DNA of 64,000 nucleotides from positions 114,015 through 178,014 of the forward strand of contig JAIUCV010001117.1 in assembly GCA_026724425.1 (NCBI GenBank). The letters run 5' to 3'. The notes beneath the pieces were generated by a model. The model searched no databases and had not been told where the DNA came from. It saw only the letters and a list, made by a program, of their open reading frames with translations. Shown here in pieces: positions 48,105 to 58,742 of this stretch; within the stretch, counting starts at the first letter, position 1, and the number at the start of each line of letters is the position of its first letter. The DNA comes from Erythrophleum ivorense (taxonomy: Eukaryota; Streptophyta; Magnoliopsida; Fabales; Fabaceae). The position numbers were made by a program, and so were the translations under genes.

Positions 48105-49316
48105 ACATATTGTAGTGCAAAATTCAAGACCCTATTAACAAGGTTTTCTTGACAGTATCTACATAGTCTTAAACTCATCATATTAGCCGATCATTTAATG
48201 TTTTACAGGGTAACACCTTATGTTAGAGTCAACACCTTAGAGGTAGATCTCAATAACTTTATTGTTCCTGTGTCTAACATTCTCTAACATTGAGTCCTTT
48301 TCTCTGTCTCAACTTCTAGGCCTACTGATCACATGTTACTTACTGATCTTCCGTGACCATTTACTACTCTCTTTTTTTACTTATACTAGGGATTCCTGCT
48401 CTCTATGTGTCAATTGACCCCATAGCAGCTCATTTCTCAAGTCGACTTGCATATGACCAATAAGGCCTTTCATACTGCAATTTGCCACGACTAACACATT
48501 ATTCGCTACAGCTAATTAGCGTCAGGTTTGCCCCAATATCTTGTCCATGTATTGGCTGTGGCTAACTTCTTAATTGGCCACAGCGAAGACTTCTCTGGAT
48601 TGTCTCGTTGCTCCATGAAGTAATTTAACTTTATCTTTAGCTAGAAAACCCAAGCCTCATTGCCTCTATACATAGCCCATCCTTAAAGCTAAAGGGGTCT
48701 ACCTTATGTATAACTAGCTGTCACCTTTAGGCTGTCGGGCTCTATAGAGTATAGTATGTAACTTAACTTTTGGCTTGAGGAAATAACCTTTTGGATTTTG
48801 AAATTCACCTAGACATTTGGGTGCTATGGCTAGGGGCTAACTCTTTTCTCATTTCCCCTCTAAATTGGTCTTGTGCAACTGCAGTCTTATCTCACACTGC
48901 ACTGTATCACTACTCCTCTCTACATTAAGTAAGACATCTTAGAATAGTTTGAGTATGACCACTAAGAGAATTAGGCCTCACATACTCTCTCTGGCAAGCC
49001 TCTTCATATCAACAAGATCATTTCTCATTGTTCATACCTAGGGCTTGTTATTGATCCTAGCAAGCTATCATATTTCATAAAGCTCTGGCCATCAGATCAC
49101 TTAGCCCTGCTCAAGCTATTCTAGTGGCCAACCTTTTTCAATGTTCACTATCTACTTTAAGACTATTCTACAACTTACTTATCATAAACATAGTCATGAA
49201 CTATCTTCACAAACCCAAGATGCCTCGTACAAGGCTTTACATAACTATACAAACATTTACATAGCCTTGTTGCCACATTCTCAAGCCAAATCCAATCTTA
49301 GAAAGCCTAGAACTTT

Positions 49317-49328
49317 GCTCTGATACCA
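49317..49328 (-). other. Primer-binding site of the antisense LARD
   Basis: GCTCTGATACCA on the plus strand, the exact reverse of TGGTATCAGAGC (tRNA-iMet complement), five bases from the 5' LTR end at 49334. Confidence 0.9.
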
Positions 49329-49333
49329 ATAAA

Positions 49334-52300
49334 TGTAATGCCATGATTCTATAACTCATATCATATCATATCATATGTAAGCTTATTTCCACGAAGCACA
49401 TGAATTCCTCAAGAAAAAGTCATAGAAAAATACAATTAAATTGCATTACATCATAGGTAAATTTTCATTCAGTGTTTAGTAGGCTATATGGACTCATTCT
49501 TTTCATTCTCACATTTAAATTCACAAATACAACTCATAAAAAAACTCAAGAATTGGCCTAGAACTTGTGCAAATGGATGGTATACTCAAAAATATAGTGT
49601 GCAGCATTGGGAAGGATTTCCAGATTCTGTGCTTGAACTTTGAAAAATCATAACTAATTATAGAAATGTCAAAATTAAGCATACTATACAATTATGGAAA
49701 GCTACAGATGTCTACTTTATGCTAAAATAAATTTAGACCACAAAAGAGGCTTATAGCTATCAGAAATTGATGGAATAGTACCAGAGGTCAACTATCATTA
49801 CTAGTACTATCCTCCAACTTCAAAAATTCATATCTCTTTGCTCAGAGGTCCAATTGGGGTGATCTTGGTGGCCATGGAAATTGTATCATGTCTAGTTTAT
49901 TCTTGTAAAATTTTATGAGCATTGGACATCACTTGACTAATGAATAATACAACCCCAGTTTCTGACCATATAAATAGTGTTTGCATCAATCCAGCAAAAA
50001 AATGCCAACTTTGAAAATTCATAATTATTTCCACAGAGCTTTAAATAATCTGGTCTTTAGCTTATCAAAAAGCTCTAAATAAGATCCATATGTGTGCCAA
50101 ATTTCATGGAAAATTTTATTCATTTGGTCAGATCTTGACATTGGGTTGTGAAATAGTCATTTTTAAGTCTTACAAAGGGTACAAATGGTCCATTTTGAGC
50201 TCCAAGGCAACCAAGAGCACTTGAGCACGTGGGAATGTACCAAAATGACATTCTAAACTTGTCTCAAAGGTGCACAAACCCAAATTTCTCAAACTCACTC
50301 ATTCACCCCATGATATACACAAGAATGCAAATGTCTAGTCTTGCCATTCCATACCCAAATCATGCTATATCATGCATATGGCATTAATCCTCATTTATAC
50401 ATTATACATATGAGTAATTACATATGTTCAAATGATTACATAATAATTCCATCATAGGATTATATCATATGCCATGTATATGGCTACAAAAGAGATAAAA
50501 CTAAGCATTTTGATGTCAAACTCTCATCTCCCAACTTGGTGGCTTCCATTTCCTTATTCATTTGGCCCACCTAGCATGTTAAGACATTGGAGAGGAAGGA
50601 ATGCGATTCAAAAAATTCCAATAGCTCATCTCCCTTTCAATCACACATAAAGAATGCAATACAAGTCTTGAAAATGCATGCATGGGCATATTGAAATGTG
50701 TGAGCATTCAAGAAACATCCTGAGCTTTCAAGAAACATCCTGTGCATTCAAGAAACATCCTTAGCATTTGAACAAGTCATACATAGGCTTGTCAAGTAAG
50801 TGGATTAGCCTTACTCATTTTCTTGTGGATTTTGGACTTGCCTTACCCATTTTCTCTAAGAGGTTTTGACTCAACCTCACTCTTGGGAGATTTTTTACTT
50901 TGTCTCAACCAATTTTAAGGGTTCTTAGCTCATCCTCACCATGGCTAAGGGTTCTTGGCTTCACTACATTCAAACAAACCTAAGTACACATACTAGGCAT
51001 CGATTGAGAACATATTACAACATCATGATACCATGGAACTAAAGTATATGCTAAAACACTTTTCATGACTTAAAACACACATACACTTTTTCCTTGAGTC
51101 TTAAGTCCTCTCCCTCGACCTCACACACACAAGGAGGTGGTGTTCATTTCTCTTGGCCTAGACACATCATATGGAAACCAAATATATTCTTGGATCAAAT
51201 TCTAAAGCCATACATTCACTAGAAAAGCTAGGTGGTTCATATAGCTCTTTTATGGTTCCATAATGCACTTAATGAAGTAACCTTAAGAGAACATCATCTT
51301 GGCTCCATTCTCTCCATCCATTTATGATTCTTGACTCCATTTAAACCTTTTGGAGTCATCACACAATCAAATCAAAGAGCTTAGCTAAGTGCTGCTTCTT
51401 TAAGCCATAATATGGAACCTATGATACCATCTCACTATCCATAGCTTTTAAAATTTTTCCAAGGCTTCCTCTCATACTCTCCCATCATACATGATGCAAA
51501 ACTAAGTTTGGAAGGAATTAAAACACTCCTTAGCTATATGAATCCTCCTTGGCCGAGGCTATGCTTCCATATGGCACCAATGGAGTCATTTTAATTTCTT
51601 TGATGAGAGAAGCATGTGGGAGGCTCTCTCAGTGTCTTAGGAACTCACATGTACTCTTAGACAGCTTAAATTACTACTAGGAAGCTTCATCTTAGCCTAG
51701 GTACAACCAAATCCCTAAATTCTATAACTTGCATTCTAAAGCTCCTTTTTCAATTCTACTTGTGTATTATTAATCCTCACGCTTCATAACCTTTTGTTCC
51801 ATCAAGAACATATAAAGAAAAACTTTCCTCCTCACTTTCTCTCTCTAGACCAAAGCTTAAATGGCTTGGAAACACAAGATTTTGCAAGTGTTTTGAGTAA
51901 AGTCTTACCTTAAAATTGAGCTCTCTTTGCGTAGATTATTTTTCACTGATTGATTTCTTGAAAAGAGTTCCTTTTTGACTTGGGTTAGACTTAAATCTTC
52001 AAGTTTTCAAAAAAAGAAAATACTATTAGAGAGCTCTTAGAGAGAAGAACAACTCTCCCAACTGGCGTAGGAAGAAATGGGGCCGTTTACTGACTTAAAC
52101 GGAAACTTAAACTTTGTCTCTCTCTCCCCTCTTGATGTCACGCCATGGCTGCTCAATTTTTGGCAAATGGAAGCTTGGAGATGGTGATGAGGTGTAATCT
52201 TATTTAAGAAGCCTCTTTTACAATTTTTTAAAATAACCATTTTGCCCCTATGTGCCTATTTGCTTCGTTTAGGCTTTTTTTAACTCCTTTTTGAGAATCA

Positions 52301-52799
52301 TCCTTTCCATCATAAAATTTTAGTCCTCTAATTCATAAAATACCTTTGGTTTTATCCAAATTGGATTTAAAACTCTCCCAAAAGAACTAATCAAAGTTTA
52401 GGTTAACTAATGTTAGAAAACATCCACTGGAGGGGTTTTAATTGTCCTGGGACTTCCCATGGTTTTTAAGGCCTCTCAAAACCCTAGAGAACTCAAAACT
52501 TTCATTTAAAAATCCCTCCTATGAGAATTCCAAAATTTGCTCAAAATCACAAAAATGTCATTATGTTTCGTCAACTTTTTGTTCAAAGTTGTTTCTTCAT
52601 TCTAGCTTTGTTTTTCTTTTCGTGTGAGCCTGGGATTCTCATTTTTAGGAGTCTAGAATGCTATTTAAATTTTTTGGGACCTTAACTAATTCATTTCGAG
52701 GGACTTCCTTTTGTATCTAGTGAATTTCATATATTTATGGAGAAACTGTACGTTATGTTTCTCATGTTTTCTTTCATTTTCAAAGAACCGGATATTATA
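49334..52799 (-). mobile_element. 5' LTR of the antisense LARD
   Basis: On the plus strand starts TGTAATGCCATG and ends CCGGATATTATA (3,466 bases); the last bases should read TTACA and are mutated. It contains a local triplication of TTCAAGAAACATCCT at about 50707-50762 that is single in the 3' LTR. Confidence 0.9.
50707..50762. repeat. Short tandem triplication in LARD 5' LTR
   Basis: TTCAAGAAACATCCT occurs three times with a period of about 20 bases. The 3' LTR has one copy at about 39749, so the expansion happened after integration. Confidence 0.8.
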
Positions 52800-52804
52800 G
52801 TGTT

Positions 52805-53790
52805 TGGGTACTCAAGACACCTAGCAAGTCTCCCAAGTGTCAACTCTCTAAAGAAAATTAAGCAAAGTCCATGGGTGCTCCTTGTTATGCATGTCTCGCC
52901 TAAACCAGAACTAAGCACTTAAGGAGAGTTTTAATTCATTCTAAGGCTAGAAAGGGACTAAACATGATTAATAAACATTAAAGGAAGCATTGGAATGAAT
53001 TTAGGGAGCATGGTTTGTGAGATGAAGGTGTATGCTCCATTTGCATCTAAGCTCCTTGAATTGAAATTTTGATAACTCTAAGGAGTCTAAAAGGAGTCAA
53101 GAAACTTGGATTGAATTAAAAATGGGAGCTAAGATCATGAATCCTATGGGCTGCTTCATTATATCTTGTATAAAAGTATAATGAAGTCATATGAGAAAGT
53201 AGGCATGTATAGAGTTTCTATAAAGCTATAGCTTGTTCTAATGATTGAATCATGTCTCATTTGATGTGTTTAGGCCAAGAGAATCTAGTCCTACCTTATT
53301 GCAAGTGTTTGGCTAAAAAGGAAAAGAAGTATTAAAGCAACAAGTTTTGTAATCTTGCTTCAAAGTAGCTTTCTAATCTTTCTCACATACATTGTTTGGA
53401 TGTTTCTTGTCATTGAGTGTTTGTGTGTATGCTTAAACTATGAGATATGTTTCTAGCCATTAGTTACATGTGATGGTACCATTATGCTTCTTAAAAGATG
53501 TTTATGAATGCAAAGTGGCTTGAATGGGTATGGTTATGCCAAAAGTCCTTTAAAAGTGAGGTTAAGTCAAAAGTTCCTTGAAAGTTGGTGAGGCAAATCC
53601 AAAAGTTTCAAGGAAGTTGGGTGAGAGCCTATGTTTGATATATATGAGTTCATATGATAAGAAAAATGTTTTATGTATGTTCATTAGTAGCTTTAATGCC
53701 ATGCATGCATTCTTTGACATATAATTGCATCCATTATATATATTTGAAAGGGTAAAGAGCTATTGGAATTATCTGAATCTCACCTTTCTG
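52805..53790 (+). mobile_element. Plus-strand LTR, 3' part (truncated)
   Basis: Resumes the LTR interrupted at 38380: CAAGTCTCCCAAGTG, AAGGAGTCAAGAA, GGTGAGGCAAATCC, and AGAGCTATTGGAATTATCTGAATCTCACC, a decayed form of the stem-loop. It ends abruptly at the inverted junction at about 53790, so the last kilobase is lost. Confidence 0.7.
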
Positions 53791-53792
53791 AT

Positions 53793-53833
53793 TTGGTCAC
53801 TTTTATGATTTTTACTAGCATCAAAGTGACCAA
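53793..53833. repeat. Hairpin at an inverted LTR-LTR junction
   Basis: TTGGTCACTTT (53793-53803) and AAAGTGACCAA (53823-53833) are perfect 11-bp inverted repeats with a 19-base loop, placed where a plus-strand LTR fragment gives way to a minus-strand one. Confidence 0.8.
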
Positions 53834-56464
53834 TTTTGCTTCCAAAACTTGTGTGGCCACCTAAGCACATGGGAATGCACCAAAAGGACATTTTAAACTT
53901 GTCTCAAAGGTGCACAAACCCAGATTTTGGAAACTCACTCTCTCACCTAATGCCATACACAGGAACATACAAGGCTAGTCTTGTTATTCCATACCCAAAA
54001 TGTACCATACCATTCATATAACATTAAATCTTATTTGTACATAATACATTTACATAATTACACATGTGCATAATATCATAGGACATATACAACAATGGAT
54101 TACAATATTTGCCATTCATATGGCCATAAAGAAGCAAAATCAAGGCACTTTGTTGTCATACCTCTCATCTTCCAACTTGTTGGTTTCCATTATCTTGTTC
54201 ATTTGCTCCACCTAGCATGTTAAGATATTGGAGAGGAGGGACTGAAATTCAAAGAATCTTCATAGTTCATCTCCCTTTCAATCACACATAAAGTATGCAA
54301 TACAACCCTTGAAAATGCATGCATGAGCATAATGACATGTATGATCATTCAAGAAGCATTCTTGGCATTTGAACAAGTTATACAAAGCATACATAGGCTT
54401 GCTAAATAAGTGGATTAGCCTCACCCATTCTCTTATGGATTTTGGACTTGCCTCACCCATTTTCTGTAAGAGGTTTTGACTCAACCTTCACTCTTGGGAG
54501 ACTCTTTACTTTATCTCAATCAATTTTAAGGGTTCTTGGCTTATCCTCACTATGGCTAGAAGGTTCTTGGCTTCTCCACACTTAAGCAAACTAAGGTAAG
54601 CATATAAAACATCATTTGAATGCATAAAACATCATCATGGTACTATGGCATATGACATCATGCTAGAACACTTTTCTTGGCTTAAAACATGCATACACAC
54701 ATTCAAAGACAAGGTAAGCACACATTCATGTATGAGAGAAAAGTGGAGAGAGCTACCTTTAGTGCAACTACACACTTTTCTTCTTGAAACAATGCTCCCT
54801 TCCTTGGCCTCACACAAAGAAGAGTGTGGAATTGGTTTTTTTTTGGCCTAAACACAATTTATAGAAGCCAATTAGGTTCATGAAATCATTTCTAAAGCTA
54901 TACATGTTTCTTAAATGCTAACTTGGTTTAATAACCCATTTATGGTTCCAAAAAATGCACCTAATGAAGCAATACCTATCAAATGAGTTTTAGGCTCCAT
55001 TCCTTCCTTTCATTTATGATTCTTGACTCCTTTTAAACTTCTTGGAGTCACTACATAATTAAAACAAAGAGCTTAACTACATATTGCTTCCTTAGGTCAT
55101 ATTATGGAACATATAAGGCCATCTCACTTTTATAGTTTTTAATTTTTTTTCAAGACTTTCCCTCATCTTCACTCATCATATATAACTCAAAAATAGGTTT
55201 GAAAAAATTTAAAACTATCCCTAGGTGTCCTAACCATACTAGGCTGAGCCTATGCTTCCTTTTGGGCTCCATGGAGTTTACATTGTTTTCTTAATGGAAG
55301 ATGCATGTGGGGAGCCTTCTAAGGATCTTAGGAGCTCATTTAAACATTCATTTAGGCCTAGGAATCATGATATTAAATCAGATTTTACAAGGAACACTAG
55401 AAATCTAACTTTGCTATCTTTATTTTCTATGGTTCTTTTGTTGTTTTCTTTACATATTCTTATTCTCCTCCCTTAAATTTCTAAGATTCATCATTGGTTT
55501 AGCTAGAAATTCAACCCCCAAGGGCTGGCCATATGTAGGTCGAACCAACGAACAAAGGGAGAAGAAGTAGCTACCATGGGATGGAACTTTTACTTTGTTT
55601 TTCTTTATTTTCTTGCTTGATTCTTGCTTTCTTTGCCCTCCTCTCTTCAAATCCGAATTTTCTTCTCTGTTCTTCCCTTAAAAGAGATCCATAAACTTCA
55701 ATAAAATCATAAGAAGGAAAGGGAAATGGAGAAGGAGAGGTTTGCTAAATAGAAAACATGAAAAAAACTAAGAAATCCATACCTTTCTACCTTGTTTTTC
55801 TCCTTCTCTTCTTCTCCTCTTGGTGCGCTTCACTCTTAGGGTTTCTCCTTTAGTTTAGGGTAGAAACTAAATGAGCTAAATGAATGAGGAGGTGGGGCAC
55901 CCTACATATATAGGTGGGGTTTAAGAAAGACTTTTCAAAAATCCTAATTTTGCCTTTTCATTTTGGCATTTTCGTTTCTAATCTGTTTTAGCTCCTTTTT
56001 TAGAACAGTCTTTTTCATTATAAAATTGAGATTCCCAATTTGGTAAAATGCCTTTGGAATCACTCAAATCAGAGCTAAAATATTTCTGAATGAATTCATT
56101 AAAGTTCGGGACCACTGTCATTAGAAAACGTCCACCGGAGGGGTTTTAGTTGTCCCGAGGCTTCCCATAGTTTTCAGGGCCTCTGACAACCTCGAAGAAC
56201 TCAAAAATTTCATTTAAAAATCCCTCATGTGTGAATTCCAAAATTTGATCAAAATTATGAAAATGTCATTACGTTTCGTCAACCTTTCGTTTAATTTTGT
56301 TTCTTCATTCTAGCTCTGTTTTTTCTTTTGTTTGAGCCTGGGATTCTCATTTTTACGAGTCTAGAGTGCTACTTAAATTTTTTGGGACCTTACCTAATTC
56401 ATTTTGGGGGAATTACTTTGAAAGCGCATTTGTTTTTGTCGTTTAATGAAAATCGAACATTATA
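53834..56464 (-). mobile_element. Antisense 3' LTR (truncated) of a second chromovirus
   Basis: Matches the antisense LTRs from GCACATGGGAATGCACCAAAA onward and ends CGAACATTATA at 56464, followed by a PPT and integrase sequence on the minus strand. The subfamily is that of the 7997-34999 element (start on the minus strand TATAATGTTCG, then GTTTAA-GAC). Its 3' end is missing at the junction. Confidence 0.8.
55905..55913 (-). promoter_or_regulatory. Candidate TATA box in antisense LTR
   Basis: TATATATGT on the minus strand just upstream of AGGGTGCCCCACC, matching the layout in the plus-strand LTRs. Confidence 0.45.
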
Positions 56465-56485
56465 ATTCTCCCTTTTTTGAAAAAT
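56465..56485 (-). other. Polypurine tract of the second chromovirus
   Basis: The minus strand shows AAAAAAGGGAGAAT next to the LTR, with TTTTGAGGACAAAATTTT upstream, the same pair as at 31320-31350. Confidence 0.75.
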
Positions 56486-57190
56486 TTTGTCCTCAAAATT
56501 TAGATAACGGACCTCATGGGAAAAGCTCTAGATGCTTTTTTCCCATCTCTTCCTCTAGCTCCCAAGTAGCTTCTTCAAGAGATAGCCCTTTCCAAACCAC
56601 TTTCACCAGCGGTATCATCTTATTCTGTAACTGCTTGAGTCACATGTCCACGATCCGATCTGGTGATACTATGTATGATAGATCATCTTGTTACTGTACA
56701 TTCTCATATTCTCTGACATGTAAGGGGTCGGGCTAGTACTTTTTGAGCTGTGAAACATAGAATACATTGTGTACTTGGCTCAGGTTTGGGGGAAGGGCTA
56801 GTTTGTAGGCCACAGGTCCTAGTTTATCAAGAATCTAGAAGGGACCTATGTACTTTGGATTGAACGTTTTACTCTTAATGGACTAACCTATCCTTATGAC
56901 TAAAGACACTCTAATGAAGACATAGTCTTCAATCTCAAACTCTAACAGCCATCTACATTTATCTGTATAACTTTTCTGTCTACTTTGGGCCGTTAGCAGT
57001 TTCTTTCTGATGGTCTCAATTTGTCTAGAAGTTTAGTCCACTAACTCTGGGCCTATTAGGCTCCGCTCTCCTAGCTCAGCCTAACATATTAGAGACCTAC
57101 ACTTCTTCCCATATAATGCCTCATACGGTGTTGTCTATATACTTGCATGATAGATGTTATTATAGGCAAAGAAACTTCTAGTTATAGTGG
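56486..57190 (-). pseudogene. pol: Integrase C-terminal pseudogene of the second chromovirus
   Basis: The minus-strand translation shows IPLVKVVWKGLSLEEATWELE near the 3' end, preceded further upstream by the YIGP-like and RPLEF-like stretch and an AYEALYG-type block at about 57110-57130. It is the same segment as 30670-31316 of the plus-strand element and very similar to it, with several stops. Only the last third of integrase remains; the core is lost at the junction near 57190. Some positions that are stops in one copy are intact in the other, so the two decayed independently. Confidence 0.8.
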
Positions 57191-57575
57191 AGTGTATTGT
57201 AGTATAAATGGTGTTGTTGGTCATATTCAGGCCAACTTAAGGAATGAGTTGCTATGGGGTCAATTGACACACGGAGAGTGGGGACCCCAAGTATAATCAA
57301 AGAAAAAGAGCAATAAATGGTCATAGAAGATCAATAAGTAACATTTGATTAGTGGGCTTAATAGTTGAGACTGAGAAAGAACTCAATGTTAGAGAATGTC
57401 AGACACAAGAACAATAAGGTTGTTGAGACAGTCTATAAGGCATTGACTTTGACCTAGGATGCTACCTTGTGAAACACTGAATGACGGGCTAATATGATAA
57501 GTTTAAAACCTTGTTGACATGTCAGGAAATCCTTGTTGATAGGGTCTTGAATTTTGCACTGCAATCAATATATGA

Positions 57576-57593
57576 GATCTTGTCAACAAGATC
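57576..57593. repeat. CTTGT-CA-ACAAG palindrome in LARD copy 3
   Basis: GATCTTGTCAACAAGATC, 8-bp arms around CA. Related imperfect words lie at about 57513-57545. Confidence 0.6.
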
Positions 57594-58718
57594 CTAGACC
57601 CTATTGATAGGATGTTATTGTAGCCTTGAAATTAACATAAGGTAAGGTTACCAGTAGTAAGAAATATAGTGAGTGCCCCAAAAAGACATATCTCATAACT
57701 AACACCTAAAGATGAGTATAATTAGCCCAGTGATAGGGGTGCTGAAGAGAATAAGGATAGTTTAAAAAGTATTAAGTTCATCATAAGTCCATATGAGTTA
57801 ATGGAGCTTATTATAAGCTACAGGTCTAATGAGATAGGTAGCCCAGATTAAGTATAAGTTGAAGCTTAAGAAAAATGATTAGTAACATCTTCCAGGTGAG
57901 ATGAGATGTGTAGAAAGAGAACACAGTGTAAAAGAAGAAACTAATTTGACTAAAGGCTCAATGAAGGTTCTCCCTAGATTAGTAGAGTTAGGTAGGCCAC
58001 TTAGTAGTGGTTAGCAAATTCCTCTAGATAGACCCCCTTGAATTGTAGAGTATAGTAATAAGGGGAAGCAAGGGAGAATTGAGAAGCTAGTCCACATGAA
58101 AGATACCCTCGCTTTAGTAATGACTAAATGAATAGACAGAGCACAGAAAAGTAAATAGATAGGGGTCCAGTAGTTAGTCAGGCAAGCTCCCTAATACGAG
58201 AATAATGTAAGGTTAAGGCATGTGAGTAATTAGAGCACTTGGTAGGACATAAGTCTTCAATGAGCTAGAATCTAAACATTGAGAGTATGTGTCTTAGATT
58301 GAGTTAATAAAATCCTGAAATCAGTAGACTATGCTCCTAGAAATGAGAGTAAGAGGTTAAACAGAGAGAAAACCTAACTCTGATTCGAACATTAAAATGA
58401 GCTGAGACAAATAGTTAGTGCCTTAGTACTCTCAAGGAAGATTGAAGGAGCTAGAGACCACCTAAGAAGGCGAGTCTTTACATTATATAGAGAAGGAGTA
58501 TAAGCCAAGAGCACTACAAAATGCAAATTATGGGATTACATGAAATAAAACTTTTCTTATAGAGGGATGGTCTATTAAGAGCACAGTAAGAGTATAAGGG
58601 GAATTAGACCTCCCTTGATGTTACAAAAGGTGATAAAGTAAAGGAACTCAGAAAGGATGCAGATGCTCTTGAGCATAAAGAAATACGAAATAGCAAGGAG
58701 ATAAATAAGTAATAGAAC

Positions 58719-58742
58719 ATCCTTTTACCTGAGTAAAAGGAT
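58719..58742. repeat. Perfect hairpin in LARD copy 3
   Basis: ATCCTTTTAC-CTGA-GTAAAAGGAT. The loop differs from copy 2 while the stem is kept. Confidence 0.8.

Larger units (their letters stand above)
41896..49316 (-). mobile_element. Internal region of the antisense LARD (copy 2)
   Basis: About 4.6 kb excluding the solo LTR at 44657-47474. No frame over about 90 codons and no gag or pol motif in either strand. Collinear in reverse complement with 57195-61199 and in part with 820-2590. Shared landmarks are the TGGTGCCAAGGCAC-type block near 43530, a perfect hairpin at 44283-44308 and the CTTGTCAACAAG palindrome near 48090. Conservation of order in three copies despite no coding content indicates they derive from one non-coding master. 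Confidence 0.8.
38381..52799 (-). mobile_element. Complete non-coding LTR element (LARD-like), antisense
   Basis: The minus strand reads 5' LTR (52799-49334), perfect PBS, an internal region without recognisable genes, PPT and 3' LTR (41879-38381), bounded by GTGTA/GTGTT duplications. Excluding the nested solo LTR, the internal region is about 4.6 kb. Long LTRs plus a conserved, gene-free internal region with intact PBS and PPT is the definition of a large retrotransposon derivative. It would depend on proteins from an autonomous relative. Its LTRs are related to the chromovirus LTRs here, so a chromovirus helper is plausible but not shown. Confidence 0.85.
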
